A stretch of DNA of 64,000 nucleotides, taken from NCBI GenBank assembly GCA_036620675.1, contig JAZHEE010000019.1; one strand, written 5' to 3'. Position 1 is the first letter of the stretch. Each line of letters opens with the position of its first letter. The DNA comes from Jejubacter sp036620675 (GTDB lineage Bacteria; Pseudomonadota; Gammaproteobacteria; Enterobacterales; Enterobacteriaceae). Below, piece after piece: positions 1-8,441 of this stretch. A program made the translations under genes and the position numbers. The notes under the pieces were generated by a model. It was given only the letters and a program-made list of their open reading frames with translations. It made no database searches and was not told where the DNA came from.

Positions 1-1
1 T

Positions 2-1489
2 CTGTTTGCCGGGCTGGATCTTCATACCGGCCTGTTATTGTTACTTGCTCTGGGATTTGTACTGTTTTATGAAGCCATCAACGGTTTCCACGACACCGCA
101 AACGCAGTAGCAACGGTGATTTACACCCGAGCGATGAAATCGCAGCTTGCGGTTGCCATGGCAGCGGTGTTTAACTTCCTTGGCGTTCTGCTTGGCGGCC
201 TGAGCGTGGCCTATGCCATTGTGCATATGCTACCAACCGATCTGCTGCTTAACGTCAGTTCCGCACACGGTCTCGCCATGGTCTTCTCCATGCTGCTGGC
301 CGCGATTATCTGGAACCTTGGCACCTGGTATTTTGGGCTGCCGGCCTCCAGCTCCCACACTCTTATCGGCGCGATTATCGGTATCGGTCTTACTAACGCA
401 CTGATGACCGGCACCTCTGTCGTCGATGCGCTGAACATCCCCAAGGTTATCGGTATATTCATGTCCCTGATCATCTCTCCGGTGGTGGGTCTGGTGATTG
501 CCGGTGGTCTGATCTTCCTGCTGCGTCGTTACTGGAGCGGCACCAAGAAACGGCGTCGTATTCACCTGACGCCAGCCGAGCGCGAAAAGAAAGACGGCAA
601 GAAAAAACCGCCGTTCTGGACTCGTATCGCGCTTATTATCTCCGCTATCGGCGTGAGCTTCTCGCACGGCGCTAACGACGGCCAGAAAGGCATTGGTCTG
701 ATTATGCTGGTTCTGATTGGCGTGGCACCGGCCGGATTCGTGGTTAATATGAATGCCAGCGGCTACGATATTGCGCGTACCCGTGACGCCATTAACCACG
801 TCGAGCAGTACTTCCAGCAGCATAGCGATACGCTGAAGCACGTTATCGATATGTCGCCAGCCATTCCCACACCGGAAGAAGTGGAAAGTAAGCCGCATGA
901 GTTCCACTGCGATGCCGGGCGTGCCGTACTGGCGCTGGGTAGCGCAAAGCAGATGCTCAACGGTCTGGAAAGCTACGATCAACTTTCCGTTGACCAACGT
1001 AGCCATCTACGCCGTCTGCTGCTCTGCGTTTCCGACACCGCCGATAAAGTCGCCGCGCTGCCGGAAACCAAAGCGGAAGATACGCGTTATCTGAAAGACC
1101 TGAAAAAGGATTTGCTGTTTACCATCGAATACGCCCCAATCTGGATAATCATGGCCGTCGCACTGGCGCTGGGCATTGGAACCATGATCGGCTGGAAGCG
1201 TGTCGCGACCACCATCGGCGAGAAGATTGGTAAGAAAGGCATGACTTACGCGCAGGGGATGTCCGCCCAGATGACGGCGGCAGTCTCCATCGGCGTCGCC
1301 AGTTATACCGGGATGCCGGTTTCCACCACCCACGTACTCTCCTCATCCGTGGCGGGAACCATGGTTGTGGACGGCGGTGGCCTGCAGCGGAAAACCGTCA
1401 CCAATATCCTGATGGCCTGGGTCTTTACCCTGCCTGCGGCGATTGGCCTTTCCAGCGGTCTTTACTGGATTTCGCTGCACTTTATCTAA
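2..1489 (+). CDS. pitA: Low-affinity phosphate transporter PitA (5' end cut by window)
   Basis: Inner-membrane phosphate:H+ symporter of the PiT family, which takes up metal-phosphate complexes. The frame is open from base 2 (LFAGLDLHTG), so only about the first three codons lie outside the window. Both PiT signature repeats are visible: GFHDTANAVATVIYT near the N-terminus and FSHGANDGQKG in the second half. Hydrophobic segments flank a charged cytoplasmic stretch (GTKKRRRIHL to KKKPPFW), and a less conserved hydrophilic loop sits at about residues 250-360. Length fits the roughly 499 aa of E. coli PitA. It is convergent with uspB, with a terminator between them. Confidence 0.97.
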   Translation: MFAGLDLHTGLLLLLALGFVLFYEAINGFHDTANAVATVIYTRAMKSQLAVAMAAVFNFLGVLLGGLSVAYAIVHMLPTDLLLNVSSAHGLAMVFSMLLAAIIWNLGTWYFGLPASSSHTLIGAIIGIGLTNALMTGTSVVDALNIPKVIGIFMSLIISPVVGLVIAGGLIFLLRRYWSGTKKRRRIHLTPAEREKKDGKKKPPFWTRIALIISAIGVSFSHGANDGQKGIGLIMLVLIGVAPAGFVVNMNASGYDIARTRDAINHVEQYFQQHSDTLKHVIDMSPAIPTPEEVESKPHEFHCDAGRAVLALGSAKQMLNGLESYDQLSVDQRSHLRRLLLCVSDTADKVAALPETKAEDTRYLKDLKKDLLFTIEYAPIWIIMAVALALGIGTMIGWKRVATTIGEKIGKKGMTYAQGMSAQMTAAVSIGVASYTGMPVSTTHVLSSSVAGTMVVDGGGLQRKTVTNILMAWVFTLPAAIGLSSGLYWISLHFI

Positions 1490-1512
1490 GCGCACAGATG
1501 AAAACCGAACGG

Positions 1513-1539
1513 GCGGGCCTGCGATGGCCCGCTTTTTTT
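1513..1539 (+). terminator. Rho-independent terminator after pitA
   Basis: A perfect 7-bp stem, GCGGGCC (1513-1519) with GGCCCGC (1526-1532), is followed by seven T residues (1533-1539). It lies between the convergent ends of pitA and uspB. Confidence 0.85.
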
Positions 1540-1544
1540 GTGCC

Positions 1545-1880
1545 TCAGTGCCAAATCATCAGCGCTATCAGACTCACCACCACCAGACCGCACAGCGAAC
1601 TGGTCAGAATAAACTGACGACGAACCCGCTCGCAGCGCCGGATAAATTCGTCATCATGATGGTCGCGATAGCGCTGCGCATAGATATAACGCACCAGGCG
1701 CATCTGCTTACTGGGCTGCCCGTGAGAGGTGAAAAAACCGCTGCCGTCAACATACTGATACAGCAGGGGATCACAGCCACGGAGCACCACCAACAGTGCG
1801 CGCAATGATGAAAAGTAGCGCACCATGTTCACCACACAAACCACACACAAGGCCCAAAACAGCGCGACGGTACTGATCAT
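1545..1880 (-). CDS. uspB: Universal stress protein UspB
   Basis: Small inner-membrane stress protein, sigma-S dependent and linked to ethanol tolerance in E. coli. The 111-aa product has an N-terminal membrane segment (MISTVALFWALCVVCVVN) and a C-terminal one (FILTSSLCGLVVVSLIALMI) around a basic loop (YRDHHDDEFIRRCERVRR). I chose the ATG at 1880 because a purine-rich GGGAGGAGGT precedes it and it gives the E. coli length. An upstream in-frame extension has no such site. It is divergent from uspA, as in E. coli. Confidence 0.95.
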   Translation of the reverse strand: MISTVALFWALCVVCVVNMVRYFSSLRALLVVLRGCDPLLYQYVDGSGFFTSHGQPSKQMRLVRYIYAQRYRDHHDDEFIRRCERVRRQFILTSSLCGLVVVSLIALMIWH

Positions 1881-2279
1881 ACCTCCTCCCCGACGTACTG
1901 CCCACGAAGCCGCGCTCCGGGGCTTCCGCTTCCCAATACCCAGACTACGGTGATGACAGAGACACAACAAACCCGATCGGAGTCACAAATATGTATCCAA
2001 ACGGCTTAATTATTATTGTAGGAGATCCGTTAATTTTTTTGCCACATAGTTAATCCTCATCACGGTATTCCTGCCCTCTTTTTCGTGAAATAAGAACAGG
2101 TAAGGTAATGACGTTGACGCTTTGCACCGGCTCGCAGTAAGGTACTGAAAGCATCTATAATGTAATATATAAAGTTCCCGCAAATGTGGAACGCAGGAGG
2201 CGGGGGCGAGGATAGCCATAAGCGATGTCGCGCTATCCGCTCCATCTGGTCATCGACATCTTATGGAAGGAGTAACACC
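1881..2279. promoter_or_regulatory. Divergent uspB/uspA control region
   Basis: 399 bp without a gene. A consensus -10 hexamer TATAAT sits at 2156-2161, about 119 bp upstream of the uspA ATG. A TTGACG lies at 2114-2119 but is too far away to pair with it. The 120 bp between TATAAT and uspA would be a long leader. The part near uspB is AT-rich. Promoter assignment is inference. Confidence 0.4.
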
Positions 2280-2717
2280 ATGGCTTACAAACACATTCTG
2301 ATCGCGGTAGACCTCTCCCCAGAGAGTAAAGTACTGGTAGAAAAAGCGGTTTCAATGGCGAAACCCTACGACGCGAAAGTTTCCCTGATTCATGTCGATG
2401 TGAATTACTCCGATCTCTATACCGGATTGATCGATGTGAACCTGGGCGATATGCAAAAGCGCATCTCAGAAGAAACTCACCACGCTTTAACCGAACTGTC
2501 CAACAATGCCGGTTATCCGATTACCGAAACCCTGAGCGGAAGTGGCGATCTGGGCCAGGTACTGGTAGACGCCATCAAGCAATACGATATGGATCTGGTG
2601 GTTTGCGGTCATCATCAGGATTTCTGGAGTAAGCTGATGTCTTCCGCCCGCCAGCTTATCAACACCGTTCACGTCGACATGCTCATCGTGCCGCTACGTG
2701 ACGAAGAAGACGAATAA
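2280..2717 (+). CDS. uspA: Universal stress protein A
   Basis: Cytoplasmic Usp-fold protein made in growth arrest and under many stresses; UspA-type proteins form dimers and, unlike the ATP-binding subclass, lack the full G-2x-G-9x-G(S/T) motif. The ATG at 2280 follows AAGGAG (start of MAYKHILIAVDLSPESK). The 145-aa protein matches E. coli UspA almost throughout and has one extra residue at the acidic C-terminus (RDEEDE). An in-frame upstream extension to 2184 is not used, because it lacks a ribosome site and homologous sequence. A strong terminator follows directly. Confidence 0.97.
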   Translation: MAYKHILIAVDLSPESKVLVEKAVSMAKPYDAKVSLIHVDVNYSDLYTGLIDVNLGDMQKRISEETHHALTELSNNAGYPITETLSGSGDLGQVLVDAIKQYDMDLVVCGHHQDFWSKLMSSARQLINTVHVDMLIVPLRDEEDE

Positions 2718-2726
2718 ACGGATAGC

Positions 2727-2753
2727 AGGGCCCCTTTCGGGGCCCTTCTTTTT
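2727..2753 (+). terminator. Terminator after uspA
   Basis: AGGGCCCC (2727-2734) pairs perfectly with GGGGCCCT (2739-2746) around a TTTC loop, followed by a T-rich run. It abuts the stop codon of the convergent SulP gene. Confidence 0.85.
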
Positions 2754-3994
2754 CAGCGCTCTCGCTCAAGGCGACCCACGGCCAGATTTCCGGGCAGGCG
2801 GCGTAACGCATATCCCAACAGTTGGGCGCCGACGCCCAGGGCGATGCCGCTCAGCACTCCCAGCGCGATAATGCCTCCCAGCGTCACCAGGAACGATGTA
2901 AAATCAAACATTCCCTGTCGCCACTGCTGTTTCAGCACGCCGGGCGCCGCCAGTTTACAGCCGCTGGCTATCAGAATAGACGCCAGTACCGGCATCGGGA
3001 TCAGGCTAATCAGCCCGCGAAACCAGAACAGCGCCGCCATCAGCAGTAGACAGTGAACAATAGCCGACAGTCGGGTTCGTGCGCCAGCGTTAACATTCAC
3101 CGAACTGCGCACAATCACCGATGTCACCGGCAGCCCGCCGCACAAGCCGCTGAGGATATTTCCCGCCCCCTGGGCGTAAAGTTCGCGATCGGAAGATGGC
3201 GGCGGCGTCTGAGCTTTAAGCTTCTTCAGCGCCTCCTGGCTCAGTAGCGTCACCAGACTCGCCACCAGCGCAATATTCACCGCCACCATCCAGACCTGCG
3301 GATGAGTCAACGCCCCGTGCCAGTCAGGATGCGACAACACCTCATGCCAGGCGCCGGGGTTTGTCAGCTCGGGCAGCACCACCGTTTGTACGCCGTCGCC
3401 AAGCGTCGTCCCGCTTTTCATCAAAGCCAGCCCCAGTGCGCCAGCCAGCACGGCGATTAACGCCGCCGGAACCATTGAGAGGAGGCGCTGTCGTTTGATA
3501 ATCGGCAACTCCCAGCCAAACAGAATGAGCAGCGCCAGCGCAGCCAGCAGTAGCGCGCCGGGTGACAGACTAAAAGTTGCGGTATCCAGCGCCAGCGCAA
3601 CAGGAAGCTGCTGAGTCACCAGCATAATGCCAATCGCCGTCAGCATGCCGGCAATCACCGGCGCCGGCATCAGCGCGATCCAGCGCCCGAGTCTGAACCA
3701 GCCCATCAGCAGCTGCAACACGCCAGCCAGCACGATAGCGGTCAGCAACAGCGGCCAGGAGCCAAGACTAGCGGAGGCGCCCAGAATAATCGTCACCATA
3801 CTGGCCTCCGGGCCGCTTACGGCATAACGCGACGGACTCAGTAACGTAACCAGCAGGCCCCCGGTCACGCCAGTGACTATCCCCACGACCGGCGGCAGCC
3901 CGCACGCCTGGGCAATACCCAGGTTCATCGGTAATGCCACCAGAAACACGATAATCCCGGCCAGAATATCACTGCGAATCGTCGTTCCGCTCAT
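2753..3994 (-). CDS. SulP-family anion permease without STAS domain
   Basis: Predicted inner-membrane transporter of the SLC26/SulP family (sulfate, bicarbonate or dicarboxylate type; the substrate cannot be read from sequence). Typical SulP stretches are present: DILAGIIVFLVALPMNLGIA in TM1, GPEASMVTII, and TSVIVRSSVNVNAG where the family has its conserved NSR-like segment. It is built of many hydrophobic segments and ends right after the membrane domain (LPGNLAVGRLERER), so the C-terminal STAS domain is missing (413 aa against about 560 for DauA). I chose the ATG at 3994, preceded by GGAGGG; a longer in-frame extension to 4117 lacks homologous character. E. coli has dtpB in this slot. The 298 bp upstream (3995-4292) are AT-rich and hold only its likely promoter. 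Confidence 0.85.
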   Translation of the reverse strand: MSGTTIRSDILAGIIVFLVALPMNLGIAQACGLPPVVGIVTGVTGGLLVTLLSPSRYAVSGPEASMVTIILGASASLGSWPLLLTAIVLAGVLQLLMGWFRLGRWIALMPAPVIAGMLTAIGIMLVTQQLPVALALDTATFSLSPGALLLAALALLILFGWELPIIKRQRLLSMVPAALIAVLAGALGLALMKSGTTLGDGVQTVVLPELTNPGAWHEVLSHPDWHGALTHPQVWMVAVNIALVASLVTLLSQEALKKLKAQTPPPSSDRELYAQGAGNILSGLCGGLPVTSVIVRSSVNVNAGARTRLSAIVHCLLLMAALFWFRGLISLIPMPVLASILIASGCKLAAPGVLKQQWRQGMFDFTSFLVTLGGIIALGVLSGIALGVGAQLLGYALRRLPGNLAVGRLERER

Positions 3995-4292
3995 CAGGCC
4001 GCCCTCCCTCTGTGGGGCGGCGTTGTGCCAGCGCAGGATAGAGAGAAAATAAGGACAACATGCAATTTGACTGGATTCACGATAAGGCTCCCCTGTCAGT
4101 GAACGTGTATCCGTCAATCTGGTAAAGTTTTCTTAACGATATCTTAAAAAATATTTATTATTTAAGCCTGAAAGCCGTCTAAACAAGCCATTAAAATAAT
4201 AAAAAACAGAAAGATAAATAATATGGGGACGAGGGGAATTTATAAAAATAACTTAACATTAACCGCCCCACAGACGAGGCGGATAACATGGG

Positions 4293-5045
4293 TCACTCCG
4301 GCGTACCGGGATAGATATCAAAGCGGTGGCTTTTGGTGGTCACCGCAGACTGGGTGGCTTTCCCGGCCAGCGGCGGCGCGTAATCCGGCCGTTTGACCAC
4401 TACCCGCTTCGTCGCCAGACGCAATGCGGGTGATAGCAGTCCATCGGCATCCTCATCGGCTCCCACCAGCGCCTGAAACACCCGCATCTCCTTCTTCACC
4501 AGCGCGCTCTTCTGGCGATGGGGAAACATCGGATCCAGATACACCACCTGCGGACGCGGACGCAAATCGTCCAGCGCCGTCAGGCTGGAGGCCTGAATCA
4601 GCGTCAGTCGCTCCCGCAACCAGCCGCCAATTTCAGGATCGGCATAGCCCCGATGCAGGCCATCTTCCAGCAGCGCCGCCACCACCGGGTGGCGCTCCAG
4701 CATCCGCACCCGACAGCCCACGGCGGCCAGAACAAAGGCATCACGCCCCAGTCCGGCGGTGGCGTCCACCACATCCGGCAGATAGTCGCCCTTCACGCCC
4801 ACGGCTTTGGCTACCGCCTCACCGCGCCCGCCACCGAAACGCCTGCGGTGCCCCATGGCGCCGGAGACGAAATCAACAAAGATACCGCCAAGCTTCGGCT
4901 CGTCACGCTTACGCAGTTCCAGATGATGCGGCGTAAGCGCCAGAGCCAGCGGGCTGCTGGCATCGTGATCCAGCCCCTGTCGTTGGGCAAGAATAGACAG
5001 GGCGCCGTCACCGGCGCCCGACTCATCGAGTAAACAGATTTTCAC
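4293..5045 (-). CDS. rsmJ: 16S rRNA (guanine-1516-N2)-methyltransferase RsmJ
   Basis: SAM-dependent methyltransferase that makes m2G1516 in the 30S subunit. The 250-aa length equals E. coli RsmJ. The SAM-binding motif VVDATAGLGRDAFVLA and the catalytic-type motif YLDPMFPH are intact, as are KRDEPKLGGIFVDF and the C-terminal KSHRFDIY. It starts with GTG at 5045 and lies 7 bp after the prlC stop, so the two are probably cotranscribed, as in E. coli. Confidence 0.96.
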   Translation of the reverse strand: MKICLLDESGAGDGALSILAQRQGLDHDASSPLALALTPHHLELRKRDEPKLGGIFVDFVSGAMGHRRRFGGGRGEAVAKAVGVKGDYLPDVVDATAGLGRDAFVLAAVGCRVRMLERHPVVAALLEDGLHRGYADPEIGGWLRERLTLIQASSLTALDDLRPRPQVVYLDPMFPHRQKSALVKKEMRVFQALVGADEDADGLLSPALRLATKRVVVKRPDYAPPLAGKATQSAVTTKSHRFDIYPGTPE

Positions 5046-5052
5046 GCAGCGA

Positions 5053-7095
5053 TTAGCCCTTAATGCCGTAGTGTTCCAGCATGGCGTCCAGCTTCGGCTC
5101 GCGCCCGCGGAAGCGTTTGAACAGCTCCATAGGCTCTTCGGAACCGCCGCGGCTCAGGATATTATCCAGGAACGAAAGGCCGGTTTCACGGTTGAAAATC
5201 CCCTCTTCTTCGAAGCGGGAGTACGCATCCGCCGCCAGTACATCAGCCCACAGATAGCTGTAGTAGCCCGCCGCATAACCGCCGGCGAAGATATGGCTGA
5301 AGGCGTGCGGGAAACGCCCCCACTCCGGCCCCGGCACCACGGCCACCTGCTTTTTAATCTCGTGCAGGGTTTCCAGCACTTTCGCCCCCTGCTCAGGGTC
5401 GAATTCCGCATGCAGGCGAAAGTCGAACAGGCCGAACTCAAGCTGACGCAGGATGAACATTGCCGCGTTGTAGTTCTTCGCCGCCAGCATTTTTTCCAGC
5501 AGCGCCTGAGGCAGCGGCTCGCCGGTTTCATAATGGCCGGAGATAAACGCCAGCGCTTCCGGCTCCCAGCACCAGTTTTCCATAAACTGACTCGGCAGTT
5601 CCACCGCATCCCACGGCACGCCGCTGATGCCGGTCACGCCCGCGGCTTCAATACGAGTCAGCATATGGTGCAGGCCGTGACCAAATTCGTGGAACAGGGT
5701 GGTCACTTCGTCGTGGGTGAACAGCGCCGGTTTACCGTTAACCGGGCGGTTAAAGTTACAGGTAAGATAAGCGACCGGTTTCTGCAGGCTACCGTCAGCC
5801 ATGCGCATCTGCCCTACGCAATCGTCCATCCAGGCGCCGCCGCGCTTGTGTTCGCGGGCGTAGAGATCCAGATAGAAACTGCCGCGCAGTTCGTTGTCCT
5901 CGTCATACAGTTCGAAGAAACGCACATCCGGATGCCAGACGTCCACATCCTTACGCTCTTTCGCCGTAATGCCGTAAATGCGGTTAACCACCTCAAACAG
6001 ACCGTTGATGACGCGCTGCTCCGGGAAGTAAGGGCGCAGTTGCTCATCGCTGATGCTGTAGAGATGCTGCTTCTGTTTTTCGCTGTAGTACGTGATATCC
6101 CAGGGCTGAAGATCGTCCACGCCGAACTCCTGCTTCGCGAAGGCACGAATCGCCGCCAGCTCCTCTTCCCCCTGAGGCCGGGCGCGTTTCGCCAGGTCGG
6201 TCAGGAACGCCAGCACCTGAGTGGTATTTTCCGCCATTTTGGTGGCCAGCGATTTTTCAGCGTAGTTGCCAAAGCCCAGCAACTGCGCCAGTTCGTGGCG
6301 CAGCGCCAGGATCTCGTTCATAACAGGCGTGTTGTCCCACTTCCCGGCGTTCGGCCCCTGATCGGAAGCTCGGGTACTGTAGGCGCGGTACATCTCTTCG
6401 CGCAGGGCCTGGTTGTCACAGTAGGTCATGACAGGCAGATAACTTGGAATATCCAGGGTCAGCAACCAGCCTTCCTGCTCTTTGGCCTCGGCCTGAGCGC
6501 GAGCGGCGGCCAGGGCGCTTTCCGGCATGCCGGAAAGCTCGGCTTCGTCGGTAATCAGCTTAGTCCAGCCCATAGTAGCGTCCAGCACGTTATTGCTGTA
6601 AGCGGAGCCCAGTTCCGACAGACGGGCGGCGATTTCACCGTAGCGCTGCTGTTTTTCTTTATCCAGACCGATACCGGACAACTCGAAATCGCGCAGCGCG
6701 TTACCCACCGCTTTCTTCTGCGCCACATCCATTCGCTGATAGTTTTCGCCATCGCGCAAATCGCGGTAAGCCTGATACAGCCCTTCATGCTGACCAACCC
6801 AGGTGCTGTATTCGGAAAGCAGCGGCAGGGTTTGTTCATAAGCCTCGCGCAATTCGGCGCTGTTTTTGACCGAATTCAGGTGGCTTATCGGCGAGAAGAT
6901 CCGCCCCAGACGGTCATCCACTTCCGCCAGCGGCTGACAGAGATTATCCCAGCTGTACGGCCCCCCCTGAGCCACCACGCTTTCCACTTTCTCCTTACAG
7001 GCCTTTAGCGCCTCGCTGACGGCAGGCACTACGTGTTCGGGCTGGATTTGGGAAAACGGCGGCAGGGTAAAGGGGGTCAATAATGGATTTGTCAT
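5053..7095 (-). CDS. prlC: Oligopeptidase A
   Basis: Cytosolic zinc metallopeptidase of family M3 that degrades short peptides, including cleaved signal peptides. It has 680 aa, the E. coli length. The zinc motif HEFGHGLHH begins at His469, with a downstream zinc-ligand Glu region in the following helix (GVPWDAVELPSQFMENW). The ATG at 7095 is the only start consistent with the conserved N-terminus MTNPLLTPFTLPPF. A long open frame on the opposite strand (5071-7008) is a codon-bias shadow. Confidence 0.97.
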   Translation of the reverse strand: MTNPLLTPFTLPPFSQIQPEHVVPAVSEALKACKEKVESVVAQGGPYSWDNLCQPLAEVDDRLGRIFSPISHLNSVKNSAELREAYEQTLPLLSEYSTWVGQHEGLYQAYRDLRDGENYQRMDVAQKKAVGNALRDFELSGIGLDKEKQQRYGEIAARLSELGSAYSNNVLDATMGWTKLITDEAELSGMPESALAAARAQAEAKEQEGWLLTLDIPSYLPVMTYCDNQALREEMYRAYSTRASDQGPNAGKWDNTPVMNEILALRHELAQLLGFGNYAEKSLATKMAENTTQVLAFLTDLAKRARPQGEEELAAIRAFAKQEFGVDDLQPWDITYYSEKQKQHLYSISDEQLRPYFPEQRVINGLFEVVNRIYGITAKERKDVDVWHPDVRFFELYDEDNELRGSFYLDLYAREHKRGGAWMDDCVGQMRMADGSLQKPVAYLTCNFNRPVNGKPALFTHDEVTTLFHEFGHGLHHMLTRIEAAGVTGISGVPWDAVELPSQFMENWCWEPEALAFISGHYETGEPLPQALLEKMLAAKNYNAAMFILRQLEFGLFDFRLHAEFDPEQGAKVLETLHEIKKQVAVVPGPEWGRFPHAFSHIFAGGYAAGYYSYLWADVLAADAYSRFEEEGIFNRETGLSFLDNILSRGGSEEPMELFKRFRGREPKLDAMLEHYGIKG

Positions 7096-7146
7096 AAGCT
7101 CGGTCCTGAATTGTTGTTCATTAAGCGCATCTCACGGCGCAATCAG

Positions 7147-7416
7147 TAGGCTGTGTCCTTCAATGATGCATGAGTGCTGCTGGCGGCTATTTTTGCGTGT
7201 GGCAAGGCGCGAGTTGCGTGGTTTGGTGGGCCCAAATCAGCAGCGAGTAACGCAGCAACACGCAAAAATAGCCCCAGCCTTTCAGGGCGCGTACGAAAAA
7301 GCCGCTACCTGCGTTGTCAGGCTCGAACAGAGAGCCACTCTGCCCTTCGCCCTCCGCCTTGATAGCGGCTTTTTCGTTCAGCGCCAGCGCCATGACTCAT
7401 TGAAGGACACAGCCTA
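7147..7416. mobile_element. MITE-like element with 20-bp perfect terminal inverted repeats
   Basis: TAGGCTGTGTCCTTCAATGA (7147-7166) is repeated exactly in inverted orientation at 7397-7416. Inside are two separate long-range inverted repeats: GGCTATTTTTGCGTGT (7185-7200) with its complement at 7258-7273, and CGAAAAAGCCGCTA (7294-7307) with its complement at 7363-7376. If the outer TA dinucleotides are the target duplication, insertion was into TA, as for IS630/Tc1-type elements and ERIC. The element has no credible coding frame. It fills most of the 423-bp gap between prlC and rlmJ. I do not recognise it as ERIC, REP or a named MITE. Confidence 0.75.
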
Positions 7417-7518
7417 AGCATGGGGGTGAAGCGCGGCAATTTCAATGCCATCCCGGAAGCCGCCGCTTTGCGATATACTGGCGGGATTAGTCATTTACCC
7501 CGCAGGAATCATCAGGCA

Positions 7519-8361
7519 ATGCTCAGTTACCGCCACAGCTTTCACGCCGGCAACCACGCCGACGTTTTAAAACATACCGTCCAGAGCCTGATTATCGAGG
7601 CGCTGAAAGAGAAAGAAAAACCCTTTCTTTACCTGGACACCCACGCTGGCGCCGGGCGCTATCAGCTCTCTGGCGAGCATGCCGAACGTACCGGCGAATA
7701 CCTGGAAGGCATCGCCCGCCTCTGGCAGCGCGACGACGTCCCACAAGCGCTGACCCCCTACCTGGACGCGGTAAAAGCCTTTAACCATGACGGCCAACTG
7801 CGTTACTACCCGGGTTCGCCGTTGATCGCCCGCCATCTGCTGCGCCCTCAGGACAAACTGCAGCTGACGGAACTGCATCCCACCGACTACCCGCTGCTGC
7901 GCGGCGAATTCAGCAAAGATAAGCGCGCCATAGTCAGCCGCGGCGACGGCTACCAGCAGCTCAAAGCCAAACTGCCGCCGGCTTCCCGGCGCGGCCTTAT
8001 CCTTATCGACCCGCCCTATGAAATTAAGACCGACTATCAGGCGGTGGTCAAAGGCATCAGCGACGGCTATAAACGTTTTGCGACCGGCGTTTACGCACTC
8101 TGGTACCCGGTGGTGCTCAGAAGCCAGATTAAACGCATGATTCATGAACTGGAAGAGACCGGCATTCGCCGTATTCTGCAGATAGAACTGGCGGTTCGCC
8201 CGGACAGCGACCAGCGCGGTATGACCGCCTCGGGAATGATTGTGATTAACCCGCCCTGGAAACTGGAGCAGCAGATGGCAGATCTTCTGCCCTGGCTCCA
8301 CGCCAGACTGGTTCCTGGTGGAATCGGGCATACGACGCTTTCATGGATTGTGCCGGAATAA
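7519..8361 (+). CDS. rlmJ: 23S rRNA (adenine-2030-N6)-methyltransferase RlmJ
   Basis: Methylates A2030 of 23S rRNA using SAM. I chose the ATG at 7519, giving 280 aa, the length of E. coli RlmJ, with the conserved start MLSYRHSFHAGNHADVLKH. The in-frame extension back to 7420 begins just outside the MITE-like element and has no homologous character. Motifs: LDTHAGAGRY (SAM loop) and the N6-adenine signature DPPYE with the catalytic Asp at 164. gor follows on the same strand 80 bp downstream. Confidence 0.96.
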   Translation: MLSYRHSFHAGNHADVLKHTVQSLIIEALKEKEKPFLYLDTHAGAGRYQLSGEHAERTGEYLEGIARLWQRDDVPQALTPYLDAVKAFNHDGQLRYYPGSPLIARHLLRPQDKLQLTELHPTDYPLLRGEFSKDKRAIVSRGDGYQQLKAKLPPASRRGLILIDPPYEIKTDYQAVVKGISDGYKRFATGVYALWYPVVLRSQIKRMIHELEETGIRRILQIELAVRPDSDQRGMTASGMIVINPPWKLEQQMADLLPWLHARLVPGGIGHTTLSWIVPE

Positions 8362-8441
8362 CGGCCAATGGCAGCAATAGCTGTATGCCATCCCATAATG
8401 CTCGCTACAATTTAACCTCAGATTTACACAAGGTAACGGCC

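Noticed and set aside
1443..1808. 121-aa open frame overlapping the pitA end and antisense to uspB
   Set aside because: It crosses the pitA terminator and lies opposite the conserved uspB; no ribosome site or family.
5071..7008. 645-aa open frame antisense to prlC
   Set aside because: It mirrors a GC-rich conserved gene; the translation is Q/R/H-rich without domains, and prlC is certain. A codon-bias shadow.
7163..7417. Short open frames inside the MITE-like element
   Set aside because: They span the inverted repeats, lack ribosome sites and have no domain character.
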